28,188 nucleotides of DNA from Methylocystaceae bacterium UBA5192 (GTDB lineage Bacteria; Pseudomonadota; Alphaproteobacteria; Rhizobiales; Beijerinckiaceae): positions 3,853 through 32,040 of the forward strand of contig DHWC01000007.1 in assembly GCA_002412985.1 (NCBI GenBank), in the 5' to 3' direction. The notes under the pieces are model-generated. The model did no database searches. It saw nothing but the letters and a program-made list of their open reading frames with translations, and had not been told where the DNA came from. The translations under genes and the position numbers were made by a program. Positions 7,460 through 16,665 of the stretch are shown in pieces (positions within the stretch are counted from its first letter, which is position 1; each line of letters opens with the position of its first letter).

Positions 7460-8653
7460 ATGGCCTACCTACATACGCTTGATGAAGTGGATGTAAAAGG
7501 CAAACGCTTACTTTTACGCGTTGACTTAAATCTGCCCATGGAAAACGGCCGCGTCAGCGACGCAACACGCATTGAACGCGTTCTCCCAACGATCCAAGAA
7601 CTCAGCGAAAAAGGCGGCAAAGTTATCTTGCTCGCTCACTTTGGCCGCCCAAAAGGACGCCGAGTTGCAGAAGATTCCTTACGCCAAATTTTACCTGCTT
7701 TAGAACACTATCTTAAAAAAACAATCGCATTCGCAGACGACTGCGTCGGTCGATCCGCTTCTGCGGTCGTTGATACCCTTAAGAACGGCGAGATCGCACT
7801 ATTAGAAAATACGCGTTTTCATAAAGAAGAAGAACTAAATGATGCGTCTTTTATCGCAGACTTAGCAAAAAATGGCGATATTTTCATCAACGACGCCTTT
7901 TCCGCGGCTCATCGCGCACACGCCTCAACAGAGGGACTCGCCCACGTCTTGCCTGCTTTTGCCGGAAGATCCATGCAAGCAGAACTTGAGGCCCTAAACC
8001 AAGCGCTCCTCAATCCGCAGCGTCCTGTCATCGCAATCGTTGGCGGCGCTAAAGTCTCAACGAAATTGGATTTGCTCGGCAATCTTGTTAGCAAGACGCA
8101 ATATCTTGTCATTGCCGGCGGCATGGCGAACACTTTCCTTTCGGCGCAAGGCGTCAATGTAGGTAAATCGCTTTGCGAGCATGACCTTGCCCCAATTGCA
8201 CGGGAGGTGCTTGCAAAAGCGAAAGCGGCTAATTGCCAAATCATATTGCCGATTGATGTCGTTGTGGCAAAAAAATTTGAAGCGCATGCGCCCAGTAGCG
8301 TTTGCAGCATAGATAAAATTGGCCCCGACGATATGATTTTGGATGTTGGCCCAAAATCTATTGCCCATGTCGATGCGCTCCTGCGCAACTGCAAGACGCT
8401 TGTCTGGAACGGACCTTTTGGGGCTTTTGAATTGCCGCCCTTCGATCAAGGCACAAAACTCATCGCGCAATGCGCTGCACAGCTCACAATTGAAGGAAAA
8501 TTACGCTCAATTGCTGGAGGCGGCGATACTGTAGCGGCATTGAGTCAAGCAGGAGCGGCCGAGAAATTTTCCTACGTCTCGACTGCCGGTGGCGCTTTCC
8601 TGGAGTGGCTAGAAGGCAGAACCTTGCCCGGCGTCGCGGCGCTTGAGAGATAA
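7460..8653 (+). CDS. pgk: phosphoglycerate kinase
   Basis: A 397-residue PGK, which transfers phosphate between 1,3-bisphosphoglycerate and ADP. The N-terminal substrate motif [15 protein letters not shown], the [10 protein letters not shown] loop, the hinge-region [14 protein letters not shown] and the nucleotide-binding AGGGDTVAA are all in place. Length is normal. An AGGAG sits just before the ATG. It follows gap directly; the common third partner, fructose-bisphosphate aldolase, is not next, and hspQ is found instead. Confidence 0.98.
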   Translation: MAYLHTLDEVDVKGKRLLLRVDLNLPMENGRVSDATRIERVLPTIQELSEKGGKVILLAHFGRPKGRRVAEDSLRQILPALEHYLKKTIAFADDCVGRSASAVVDTLKNGEIALLENTRFHKEEELNDASFIADLAKNGDIFINDAFSAAHRAHASTEGLAHVLPAFAGRSMQAELEALNQALLNPQRPVIAIVGGAKVSTKLDLLGNLVSKTQYLVIAGGMANTFLSAQGVNVGKSLCEHDLAPIAREVLAKAKAANCQIILPIDVVVAKKFEAHAPSSVCSIDKIGPDDMILDVGPKSIAHVDALLRNCKTLVWNGPFGAFELPPFDQGTKLIAQCAAQLTIEGKLRSIAGGGDTVAALSQAGAAEKFSYVSTAGGAFLEWLEGRTLPGVAALER

Positions 8654-8739
8654 ACAAGTTCCCCTGCGGCGTTGACGACTCTGGCAAGGCTGGGTTACGA
8701 CACGGGCGTTTTGTTCTTGCGTTGATAGGCGTTAGTGGA

Positions 8740-9072
8740 ATGCCGCGAGAGAGTTTCGCTAAATTTGCGATTGGACAGGTCGTCAAACATCGTCGCTATC
8801 CTTTTCGCGGCGTAATTTATGACGTCGATCCTGAATTCGCGAATACAGAAGAATGGTGGCTTTCCATTCCCGAGGAGCTGAGGCCGCGCAAGGATCAACC
8901 ATTTTATCATCTCTTCGCGGAAAATGCTGAAACAGAGTATGTCGCCTATGTTTCAGAACAAAATCTTGTCCCAGACACCTCTGGAGATCCTATCCGCCAT
9001 CCTCAAGTGGAAGAAACATTTGAACGAGATACAGATGGCGTTTATCGGGTACGCGCGCCCATTCGCCACTAA
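8740..9072 (+). CDS. hspQ: heat shock protein HspQ
   Basis: A 110-residue HspQ-type hemimethylated-DNA-binding-domain protein. The family signature is clear: AKFAIGQVVKHRRYPFRGVIYDVDPEFANTEEWW near the N-terminus, then DQPFYHLFAE and YVAYVSEQNLV. In enterobacteria HspQ modulates Lon protease specificity; that role here is inferred from homology. I prefer the ATG at 8740 because the homology begins right after it. A TTG at 8722 in the same frame would add six residues, and neither start has a strong ribosome site. A strong terminator follows within about 40 bp. Confidence 0.93.
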   Translation: MPRESFAKFAIGQVVKHRRYPFRGVIYDVDPEFANTEEWWLSIPEELRPRKDQPFYHLFAENAETEYVAYVSEQNLVPDTSGDPIRHPQVEETFERDTDGVYRVRAPIRH

Positions 9073-9102
9073 ATTAAAAAATCAAATCTGATAGAGACAA
9101 CA

Positions 9103-9131
9103 AAACGCCCACACAAATTGTGTGGGCGTTT
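9103..9131. terminator. bidirectional intrinsic terminator between hspQ and the IalB-family gene
   Basis: A perfect palindrome centred on base 9117: AAACGCCCACACA pairs with TGTGTGGGCGTTT, leaving a minimal loop. A T-rich run follows on the plus strand (TTTAATTTTTAT) and TTTTG follows on the minus strand. It sits in the 97-bp gap between the convergent hspQ and IalB-family genes, exactly where a shared terminator is expected. Confidence 0.9.
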
Positions 9132-9169
9132 AATTTTTATAGCGTCATCCGACACGCATCGGCGAACTA

Positions 9170-9904
9170 TTATTTCGCCGCTGGAGCCGGACCCTTGCCT
9201 TCAAGCCGCTTGCGCTCTTCTTCGGCCTTTTTCTGCAGCTCAGCCTGAAGCTTCTTCTGCTGCTCTTCGAGCACTTTTGGGTCGATCGGGGCACCGTCAA
9301 ACGCCTTGCCAAAATTATCAAGCGGCAAGAAGAACGTTACTTCTGCATTAGCTTGGTTCTTGACAATGACGGTCATTTTTTCTGCTTTTTTCATTCCGTC
9401 AATGACAGCCTTTTTCACCTTGGCTTCAGCGAAACAGCCATTTGGAAAACAAATTTCAAAAGCGCCAGTTTCCATTGCGCCTTTGTCAATTGCAAAGCGG
9501 AAACCAGGCTTTAGCATAAGTCCCGGCGGCAACAGCAGTCTGATGAGCTTTTGATCGTCGCCTTTTGGGTCATAAACGGCCAAAGCCAACAGAGGCTGCG
9601 GAGGATCTTCCGGCTTGGCGCCGGGGACGCCAAAATCACGGGTTGTGTAACAAATCTCTTTCTTTGTCGCCGGATCAGCGCCGCAGATTTTAGTCCAATC
9701 TGGCTGAACCGCCGTTAGGGTCGCGGCTACAGGACCACCCGGAGCGGCGCCTTGAGGCGGCGCTACGCCAGCAGGCGCGGCGGCGGGCGCTTGCGCCCCA
9801 GCAGCGGGAGCAGCAGCAGGCGCCTGGGCTTGCGCCTGCGCGCCAGCCAGCAGGAAGGCTCCCGCAAAGGCGATCGCGCTAAGGCGCGAAACTTGGATCG
9901 ACAT
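9170..9904 (-). CDS. invasion associated locus B (IalB) family protein
   Basis: A 244-residue exported protein. A Sec signal peptide covers residues 1 to about 26 (SRLSAIAFAGAFLLAGAQAQA). An Ala/Pro/Gln-rich low-complexity linker follows to about residue 60. The IalB domain starts at VQPDWTKICGADP and holds four cysteines (KICG, EICY, EICFPNGCF) that could form disulfides. The C-terminus is a charged helix (EEQQKKLQAELQKKAEEERKRLEG). I chose the ATG at 9904, with AAGGA about 8 bases upstream; a longer in-frame frame to 10024 lacks a signal peptide at its start. IalB was named in Bartonella, but the family is widespread in free-living alphaproteobacteria, so a virulence role should not be assumed. 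Confidence 0.88.
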   Translation of the reverse strand: MSIQVSRLSAIAFAGAFLLAGAQAQAQAPAAAPAAGAQAPAAAPAGVAPPQGAAPGGPVAATLTAVQPDWTKICGADPATKKEICYTTRDFGVPGAKPEDPPQPLLALAVYDPKGDDQKLIRLLLPPGLMLKPGFRFAIDKGAMETGAFEICFPNGCFAEAKVKKAVIDGMKKAEKMTVIVKNQANAEVTFFLPLDNFGKAFDGAPIDPKVLEEQQKKLQAELQKKAEEERKRLEGKGPAPAAK

Positions 9905-10226
9905 CGGAAATCCTTTCGATTTTCGGCTCGGCGACGCCAGGGAGGCGCCACAAACAGGCGATGTTGCCTCCTTCTCACAGCGCATGTCCGACGAGCGGAC
10001 GCTACTCTCCTGCGAGGGCGACAATTAGCCCGAAACCGCGATTGCTTCCGACAGGCCAAGCTGCCGGAACGACAGACTGCTCATACATGGTCGCGCGGGT
10101 AAATTCCAGACTGTCCGGAGCCTTCCGGGGCTGCTTGTGATCCTTTTCACTGAAAAAACTGAAATTACTCGACGATTGGACCCTTCCGCGCCTTAAAGAG
10201 GTCTTAGCTTTGACTATTGTTACCGC
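9905..10226. other. 322-bp divergent intergenic region
   Basis: This stretch separates the IalB-family gene (minus) from the solute-binding protein gene (plus) and should contain both promoters. Beyond a short CCGGA/TCCGG inverted repeat at 10115-10128 and a ribosome site for the minus-strand gene near 9912, I see no gene, RNA or strong promoter. Confidence 0.5.
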
Positions 10227-12137
10227 ATGACACGCGTTGCGATTCGCCGGCAAGCCGCCGCTTTCAGGCACTCTTCCTATTTTGGGCTCAGTCTTGTGCT
10301 GCTTGCCTGCATTTTCAGCTCTCGGCTGCTGGCTGCCGACCCCTCTGCGCCCATTCGTCCGTCACAGGAACTCAAACTGAGCCAGGCCCATGGCCTCGCG
10401 ATGCATGGCGACCCCGCCTTAGCTGAAGGCTTTCATCACTTCCCTTACGCCGATCCCAATGCTCGAAAAGGCGGACAACTCAGAATTGGCCTTTCTGGAA
10501 CCTTTGACAGTCTGAACCCATTTAATCTCAAATCTGGCTCCGCCGCTCAAGGTTTGGTGGGGAATGTTTTTCAAAGCTTAATGGCGCGCTCGCTTGACGA
10601 GCCCTTTACGCTTTATCCGCTCATCGCCGCCTCGATTGAGCTTAATCCTGCCCGCAGCTTTATCGTTTTTCACTTAAATCCTCGCGCGCATTTTTCAGAT
10701 GGCGCGCCCATAACGGCCGCAGACGTTCTCTTCAGCTTTAATTTGCTCAAAACGAAAGGCCGTCCCCAGCAACGAGGCGCCTTCTCGCTGGTTAAAAGGG
10801 TTGACGCGCCGGATCCTATGACGGTCCGCTTTGATCTAACAGGCGTAAGCGACCGAGAGTTACCTTTGATCTTGGCGATTATGCCCGTCCTGCCAAAACA
10901 CGCGACGGATCTAGAGCGCTTTCCTGACGCGAGTTTAGCAAAACCATTGGGATCTGGCCCCTATGTCGTTGCTGACGTCAAACCTGGCGCCCGTCTTCTC
11001 TTGCAAAGAGATCCAAATTATTGGGGCGCCGATACGCCAAGCCAGCGCGGCTTTTATAATTTTGATGAAATAGATATTCAGTATTTTCGCGATGGCAATT
11101 CTCTTTTTGAAGCCTTCAAAGCAGGGCTGCTTGATTATCGAGATGAAACAAGCACGACACGCTGGTCAACAGGTTATGAATTTCCTGCAGCGAAAGACGG
11201 ACGGGTCGTTAAAGAGGCGTTGAAAAATGATATGCCCAAAGGCTTGGAAGGGTTTGTATTCAATACACGCCAATCGCTTTTCAAAGATATAAAATTGCGC
11301 GAAGCGCTTGGCTTAATGTTCGACTTTGAATGGGTCAATGCAAATTTATACTCAGGTCTCTACACGCGCACGAAAAGTTTTTTTGACGAGTCAGAACTCT
11401 CCTCTTCCGGCAAGGTCGCCAGCCAAGAGGAACTGAAGCTCCTTGCGCCATATTTGGACGAAGTCAGAAAGGATATTTTAGACGGTCAATGGAGACCTCC
11501 CATTCATGATGGATCGGGACGCGATCGTGAAATCGCCAAGAAGGCGCTCGAGCTACTTGCTCAGGCTGGCTATCGCATCAAAGGCGACGTCTTAACCAAA
11601 GACGGGGCGCCAGTAAGTTTTGAAATTATGGTGAAGGATCGCAATCAAGAACGCCTAGCGCTAAACTTCTCATCTTCTTTGCGAAGGATTGGCGTTGAGG
11701 CGCAGGTGCGTTTAGTTGATGAAGTTCAATATCAACGTCGACGTCAGAAATTTGATTTTGACATGATGATTGGCCAGTGGATTGCGTCAGCCTCTCCAGG
11801 AAATGAACAAAGAAATCGATGGGGGTCCGCCAGCGCGACACAGGAGGCTTCTTTTAATCTTGCAGGCGCGAGTTCGCCAGCTATTGACGCGATGATATCG
11901 GCCTTGCTCGCCGCTCAAACGCATGATGAATTTATCACTGCTGTAAGAGCCTATGACCGCGTCTTGCTCTCAGGGTTTTATGTTGTGCCTCTGTTTCATG
12001 CCTCTGAACAATGGAACGCCCACTCGGCTGCTATCGTTCATCCAGCGCAAACGCCCCGCTACGCCACGCCCATGTTTGGACCAACCTTGGAAAGCTGGCA
12101 GATGAATTTATCTTCTAGCGCTGCACAGCGACAATGA
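10227..12137 (+). CDS. YejA-like extracellular solute-binding protein (family 5, peptide/oligopeptide type)
   Basis: A 636-residue periplasmic binding protein of an ABC importer. A signal peptide spans residues 1 to about 36 (hydrophobic YFGLSLVLLACIFS, cleavage near LLAADPS). The YejA hallmark FPYADPNARKGGQLRIGLSGTFDSLNPF follows, then the SBP_bac_5 pattern ...LYPLIAASIELNP... and AHFSDGAPITAADVLFSF. SGPYVVADVKPGARLLLQRDPNYWG is also typical. Family members bind peptides or related compounds such as microcins. No yejB, yejE or yejF permease or ATPase gene is adjacent, so the transporter partners lie elsewhere or the ligand is handled by a shared system. The ATG lacks a clear Shine-Dalgarno. 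mutL follows after 21 bp on the same strand. Confidence 0.9.
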   Translation: MTRVAIRRQAAAFRHSSYFGLSLVLLACIFSSRLLAADPSAPIRPSQELKLSQAHGLAMHGDPALAEGFHHFPYADPNARKGGQLRIGLSGTFDSLNPFNLKSGSAAQGLVGNVFQSLMARSLDEPFTLYPLIAASIELNPARSFIVFHLNPRAHFSDGAPITAADVLFSFNLLKTKGRPQQRGAFSLVKRVDAPDPMTVRFDLTGVSDRELPLILAIMPVLPKHATDLERFPDASLAKPLGSGPYVVADVKPGARLLLQRDPNYWGADTPSQRGFYNFDEIDIQYFRDGNSLFEAFKAGLLDYRDETSTTRWSTGYEFPAAKDGRVVKEALKNDMPKGLEGFVFNTRQSLFKDIKLREALGLMFDFEWVNANLYSGLYTRTKSFFDESELSSSGKVASQEELKLLAPYLDEVRKDILDGQWRPPIHDGSGRDREIAKKALELLAQAGYRIKGDVLTKDGAPVSFEIMVKDRNQERLALNFSSSLRRIGVEAQVRLVDEVQYQRRRQKFDFDMMIGQWIASASPGNEQRNRWGSASATQEASFNLAGASSPAIDAMISALLAAQTHDEFITAVRAYDRVLLSGFYVVPLFHASEQWNAHSAAIVHPAQTPRYATPMFGPTLESWQMNLSSSAAQRQ

Positions 12138-12158
12138 CTCGCCGAGAGAAAAAATAAA

Positions 12159-13961
12159 ATGGTCGTGAGGCGACTTGACCCAATTCTTATTGATCAAATC
12201 GCCGCTGGCGAGGTCATAGAGCGTCCCGCATCTGCAGTAAAAGAACTTGTCGAGAATGCGCTCGACGCTAAAGCAAGACAAATCGATATCGCCATCGAAC
12301 AAGGCGGACGCAAGCTCATTCGCATCATCGATGATGGCTACGGAATGAGTAAAGAAGACCTTGCTCTGGCTGTCGAGCGCCATGCAACGTCGAAAATTCC
12401 TGATGGCGATTTGACCAATATCCTCACACTCGGTTTCCGCGGGGAAGCGCTTCCCTCAATCGCCGCTGTAACAGATTTGACGATTGATACGCGTAGCAAT
12501 AATCAGCCCCATAGTTATAAACTGCACATAGAGGCGGGACAGAAAAAAGAGTTTGTGGCCAGCAACTGGCCCCGGGGTACGCGTATTGAAGCGCGAGCGC
12601 TCTTTGCAGCAACGCCTGCGCGACTTAAATTCTTAAAAACTGAACGAACAGAAACTGCAGCTGTCGCTGATGTCATCAAACGATTAGCAATGGCTCATGC
12701 TCAGGTTGGCTTTAGTTTTGCGGCTGATGCGGGAACGTCATTTGATTATGCGTCCTGCGAGGATGGACCTGAAGGGAAGCGGCGGCGAATTGCGCAAGTG
12801 CTCGGAGAGGAATTCCGCGCCAATTCTATAGAGATCGACGCTGCACGCGATGATATTACGCTAACAGGCTTTGCTAGTTTGCCAACCCATAATCGCGGCA
12901 ATGCGCAAATGCAATTTGTTTATGTGAATGGCCGACCAATCCGAGATAAGTTATTTACTGGCGCAATTCGCGCGGCTTATATGGATTTTCTAGCTCACGA
13001 TCGCCATCCCTCACTCGCGCTCTATCTTCATTGCGATCCGAGAATTGTTGATATCAATGTTCATCCTGCTAAAGCGGAGGTGAGATTCGCTGACCCTGGA
13101 TTGATCCGCGGTCTTGTCATTGGGGCGTTAAAGCAGGCGTTGGCGCGCGAAAGTCATCGCAGCACGAGCACGAACGCACGCGCCGCCATTAATTTGCTTG
13201 CGGGAAAATACGCTCATCGAAACGCTGCGCCAGCAAATTGGGATATTCATAACTCCCCCTCAGCGCCAGGAGATTTTGGACAAAATCACCAAGAAGCTTT
13301 TCTTAATATTCCGCCCTCTGCTGACGCTCGACCGCATGAAGCAATAAAACAAGATATAGGCAACGCACCAGAAATTGATTATGCGCCGCTCGGTGCCGCG
13401 CGCGCGCAGATACACGAAACCTATATTATTTCTCAAACACATGATGGGCTTGTTATCGTTGATCAGCATGCAGCTCACGAACGTCTTTTATACGAAAATC
13501 TTAAACGTCAGCGTGAACAAAATGGCGTAGCAAAACAAATGCTTCTTATTCCAGTTGTAGTTGAACTCGACAGCGTTCGACTGCAAGCGATCTCAACTGT
13601 GATTCAAGAATTGGCGAGCTTAGGCTTGGTGTTAGAACCTTTTGGACCAGGAGCCGTTCTCGTTCGCGAAAGCCCAGCGATCCTGGGAGACATTGATCAT
13701 AAAAGACTCATCGCCAATATAGCTGATCTTCTGGCGGAAGAAGGCGACACGCGCGGGCTTTCGCGTCAATTAGATCGGGTCTTATCTACCTGCGCATGCC
13801 ATTACTCTATTCGCGCTGGCCGACGACTCAGCGCTCCCGAAATGAACGCTCTGTTGAGAGAAATGGAAACGACGCCCGGCGCCGGCCAATGCAACCACGG
13901 TCGGCCAACTTATATAGAATTAAAACTAAGCGATATTGAAAAATTATTTGGCCGCAAATAA
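12159..13961 (+). CDS. mutL: DNA mismatch repair protein MutL
   Basis: A 600-residue MutL, the ATPase that links mismatch recognition by MutS to strand incision. The GHKL ATPase motifs are present: AAGEVIERPASAVKELVENALDA (residues 15-37), DDGYGM (58-63), GFRGEALPSIAAV (92-104) and GTRIEARALFAATPARLKFLK. The C-terminal half carries DQHAAHERLLYE at residues 435-446, the metal-binding endonuclease motif of MutL proteins from bacteria lacking MutH, and a late QCNHGRPTYIEL. This predicts a nicking MutL. A variable linker (about 325-405) joins the two halves. The gene is 21 bp after the solute-binding protein gene; cotranscription is possible but functionally unrelated. Confidence 0.97.
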   Translation: MVVRRLDPILIDQIAAGEVIERPASAVKELVENALDAKARQIDIAIEQGGRKLIRIIDDGYGMSKEDLALAVERHATSKIPDGDLTNILTLGFRGEALPSIAAVTDLTIDTRSNNQPHSYKLHIEAGQKKEFVASNWPRGTRIEARALFAATPARLKFLKTERTETAAVADVIKRLAMAHAQVGFSFAADAGTSFDYASCEDGPEGKRRRIAQVLGEEFRANSIEIDAARDDITLTGFASLPTHNRGNAQMQFVYVNGRPIRDKLFTGAIRAAYMDFLAHDRHPSLALYLHCDPRIVDINVHPAKAEVRFADPGLIRGLVIGALKQALARESHRSTSTNARAAINLLAGKYAHRNAAPANWDIHNSPSAPGDFGQNHQEAFLNIPPSADARPHEAIKQDIGNAPEIDYAPLGAARAQIHETYIISQTHDGLVIVDQHAAHERLLYENLKRQREQNGVAKQMLLIPVVVELDSVRLQAISTVIQELASLGLVLEPFGPGAVLVRESPAILGDIDHKRLIANIADLLAEEGDTRGLSRQLDRVLSTCACHYSIRAGRRLSAPEMNALLREMETTPGAGQCNHGRPTYIELKLSDIEKLFGRK

Positions 13962-14017
13962 TTTGCTTTGCTATTTATTAAAAAAACTATCATTTCATCC
14001 ATAATCGGAGATATCTC

Positions 14018-14548
14018 ATGTCTGATCAATTGTCTCGCCGCAGACTTATCTTAGGAACTGCGCTTAGTTTGTGTATGTCTTGCCCGGCATATAGTGAAAC
14101 AAAAATTGAAATTGAGGATTTTGATGACGCAGGCGTTAGCAAAGGCGTTATTTTAACAAACAAGCTTATTAAAACAGACGCTCAATGGCGCGATGAACTC
14201 TCAGGCCAAGCCTATGAGGTTACACGCAAAGAAGGCACAGAACGTCCCTTTAGTGGCGCTTATTGGGACAATCACGCAGCGGGCCTCTACCTTTGCATTG
14301 GCTGCCGAACAAAGCTCTTTAACGCTAACACAAAATTTGACTCAGGCACTGGTTGGCCGAGCTACTGGGCGCCAATCTCAGATAAAAATGTTATTGAAAC
14401 CTCTGATAATTCATTTGGCATGCGACGCGTTGCTGTTTCTTGCAAACGCTGCGATGCGCATCTTGGACATGTCTTTACGGATGGACCAAAACCGACTGGC
14501 TTGCGGTATTGCATAAATTCAGCGGCTCTAGACTTCTTACCTCGTTAA
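14018..14548 (+). CDS. msrB: peptide-methionine (R)-S-oxide reductase with export signal
   Basis: A 176-residue MsrB, which reduces methionine R-sulfoxide. The catalytic Cys165 lies in RYCINS. Four zinc-site cysteines are visible as CIGC (93-96) and CKRC (142-145), and GTGWPSYW and HLGHVF are typical. The N-terminus reads [15 protein letters not shown], a twin-arginine-like signal ending near PAYSE, so the protein is probably exported by Tat and acts on periplasmic proteins. An acidic 20-residue segment ([11 protein letters not shown]) separates the signal from the domain. CGGAG lies before the ATG. No msrA is nearby. Confidence 0.94.
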   Translation: MSDQLSRRRLILGTALSLCMSCPAYSETKIEIEDFDDAGVSKGVILTNKLIKTDAQWRDELSGQAYEVTRKEGTERPFSGAYWDNHAAGLYLCIGCRTKLFNANTKFDSGTGWPSYWAPISDKNVIETSDNSFGMRRVAVSCKRCDAHLGHVFTDGPKPTGLRYCINSAALDFLPR

Positions 14549-14622
14549 AAAATGCGCCTTTTTGATAATCAGATAGTGTATTTTCTTAATCTTTGACAAA
14601 GAATATTGCAAAAAAACATGAA

Positions 14623-16539
14623 TTAATAGCGTGGAACATCGGGTAACGCATCATAATTTAGCAAATTGTTTAACGCCTCAGCGCGATCAGGCGGAAGCCA
14701 AAGTCCTTGCTCATAACCAGCAAGGTAATTGACAATTTCCGCTGCTGATTTTTTATCATTGCTTTGTTCAAAAAAATTCAACGCGCGCCTGAGTAAGGTC
14801 CTGTCGTTCAACTTCTGCGCCGCCCTGACGAGCGATGAAAGTCCCTCTATCTCATCAGGCAATGATATTCGCGCCTGACGCAATGCTAACAGGTCTTCAT
14901 CTTGTTTCAGAGCAAGCAAAGCACGCGCTTGTTGCCTTAAAGTCAGCGTATTTGCTGACATGCCGCGCGCATCGCAAGCAGCTAAATATCTCTCAAGGAG
15001 CGACCCGCTCTGGGATAATTCGGACAAAGTCTTTGGCGACTCTGTCTCACCAAATGCACCGCTTGTTGCTACTGCCGTGACCAAGCCAGGATCAGCCGCA
15101 TAGGCTAAATATCCGCCTAATGCATAAAGTCTCTGACGGCTCGTTGGCGCAATCTGTCTAATTAAACGCGCGTAACTCAACTGTATCAGCGGACCTAATC
15201 CTTCCCAGGCGCCTAACTGATCGAATAGAGCCAGAGTTGAAATTTCTGCTAGAGATTTGTTCAGTAAAGCAATGAACCGTTCTCGACATTTGCGGAGGTG
15301 TGAGTGAAGGGGCGTTGTTTGAGACAATCGCGTCGCCTGATTAATAATTTCACCAACCAGCGGATCATCCTCTTTGGCGCGTAATGGGTAGAGACCATCT
15401 GAACCAAAACGCAATAACCGAAGCTTTTCGAGCCCTCCAGGATCTACAGGCGCGACAAGCAGATCTCCCAACATTGCGGTTGGACACACAAGACCAACAT
15501 CATCGCCCAGAGCTGCTGCAAAAAAATCTACTTCTATGATCTCGCCATTTTTGCGATTGCCTTTGCTTACCCCCAATCTCCGCACGGCAATGCCATGTCC
15601 AGCATATTTTTCTGGATCTAGAATTAAGCGCAAGAGATTAACGATGCTGACTGACGCATCTGAGGCGACAGCATCGGGACACTCATCCATTCTACCTGTT
15701 GCCGTTCTAAGATCGGTGAGATTAAGCGGGTCAATTTGAGGTGCGCCATTAAGCTTTTGTAACTGGTTCCAAATATTCGACCGTTGGCGTTGCCGCATTG
15801 CGATAAAGGCATATACCCGGCGCAAGAGGTGGCTAGTATCTTCCAATGTCTGAGGTAGGCGGATCTGTAGAATTGCCCGAGGCGCGCCATTTTCATTGAG
15901 CCAATGCTGCATGATCGAAAAGGGCGCCTGACGCATATCAACGCTGGCGCGCAAGTCCAATGGCTGAGGCAGAATTGTAATACGCGCTTGCGCGCTAGGA
16001 TGAACGCGTGTTGCTGGTGCAAGCCATAACAGCCAATCATTTTGCTCAAAACGCTCGCGCACATAACTTTGGCTGATCGCCCATAAGAGGGTTGAAGACT
16101 GTTGGCCAATTTGCTGACGAATTTCGCTGATAACATCCCCTCTAATTTCAAGGGATTTTAGTTCAAGTGACTTATCTCCATTTCTCTCGTGCTGTTCTTC
16201 TCGCACCATCAGAAGTTGAGTTTCCGGTTGCGCTGGCAGTGTGCTCTCGGCCACTAAGCGAATGGTCACGGTCTTACCATCGCCCGACGTCAGTCTTAAA
16301 AAGCGATGGCTCTCTGGCAAAACGACAACGAGGATGTCAGCGCTCCAACGCGAAAAGTCTATGACATCAACAAGCATTGCATTGTCGCGGAAGAATTCAT
16401 CTGACGCTGAGACAATAGTGAGATGGGGTAAGGCGCTATCAGCCGGTAAATTTAGACGACCGATCGTCAAACGATCTTGTCCATCCCAAAAATAATCTAG
16501 CTGCTCTCGCCACATGCGCTTTGCGCCCATAATCGGCAT
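14623..16539 (-). CDS. large protein of unknown family (638 residues)
   Basis: I do not recognise this protein. It has no signal peptide or membrane segment, so it looks cytosolic. Residues 1 to about 150 alternate short strands and charged loops (RLTIGRLNLPADS, DILVVVLPESHRFLRL). The middle (about 270-420) includes an acidic motif run around DECPDAVASDASVSIVNLLR and a GEIIEVDFFAAALGDD stretch. The last 200 residues are almost all helical with paired-helix character (LTLRQQARALLALKQDEDLLALRQ, LNDRTLLRRALNFFEQS), which resembles a helical-repeat scaffold. The long, well-formed frame with no stops and family-like codon use supports a real gene. The start is uncertain: ATG codons at residues 1 and 4, with no strong ribosome site. 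Neighbours (msrB, a cytochrome peroxidase) give no functional clue. Confidence 0.8.
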   Translation of the reverse strand: MPIMGAKRMWREQLDYFWDGQDRLTIGRLNLPADSALPHLTIVSASDEFFRDNAMLVDVIDFSRWSADILVVVLPESHRFLRLTSGDGKTVTIRLVAESTLPAQPETQLLMVREEQHERNGDKSLELKSLEIRGDVISEIRQQIGQQSSTLLWAISQSYVRERFEQNDWLLWLAPATRVHPSAQARITILPQPLDLRASVDMRQAPFSIMQHWLNENGAPRAILQIRLPQTLEDTSHLLRRVYAFIAMRQRQRSNIWNQLQKLNGAPQIDPLNLTDLRTATGRMDECPDAVASDASVSIVNLLRLILDPEKYAGHGIAVRRLGVSKGNRKNGEIIEVDFFAAALGDDVGLVCPTAMLGDLLVAPVDPGGLEKLRLLRFGSDGLYPLRAKEDDPLVGEIINQATRLSQTTPLHSHLRKCRERFIALLNKSLAEISTLALFDQLGAWEGLGPLIQLSYARLIRQIAPTSRQRLYALGGYLAYAADPGLVTAVATSGAFGETESPKTLSELSQSGSLLERYLAACDARGMSANTLTLRQQARALLALKQDEDLLALRQARISLPDEIEGLSSLVRAAQKLNDRTLLRRALNFFEQSNDKKSAAEIVNYLAGYEQGLWLPPDRAEALNNLLNYDALPDVPRY

Positions 16540-16665
16540 GGCACAACCGCCATGCAGAGATTTCCTGAGTTGACCGCTAGAGACTTATATCACGCGCTCA
16601 AATTGAGAATATTCCACGATCAATGAAAAAGCGTCTAGAAAAATTCCTGAGCATTCTTCCTAGAG

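Noticed and set aside
9752..10102. Plus-strand and alternative minus-strand frames across the IalB signal/linker region
   Set aside because: The GC-rich repeats keep all frames open; the composition is Arg-rich and no start site or family motif supports them.
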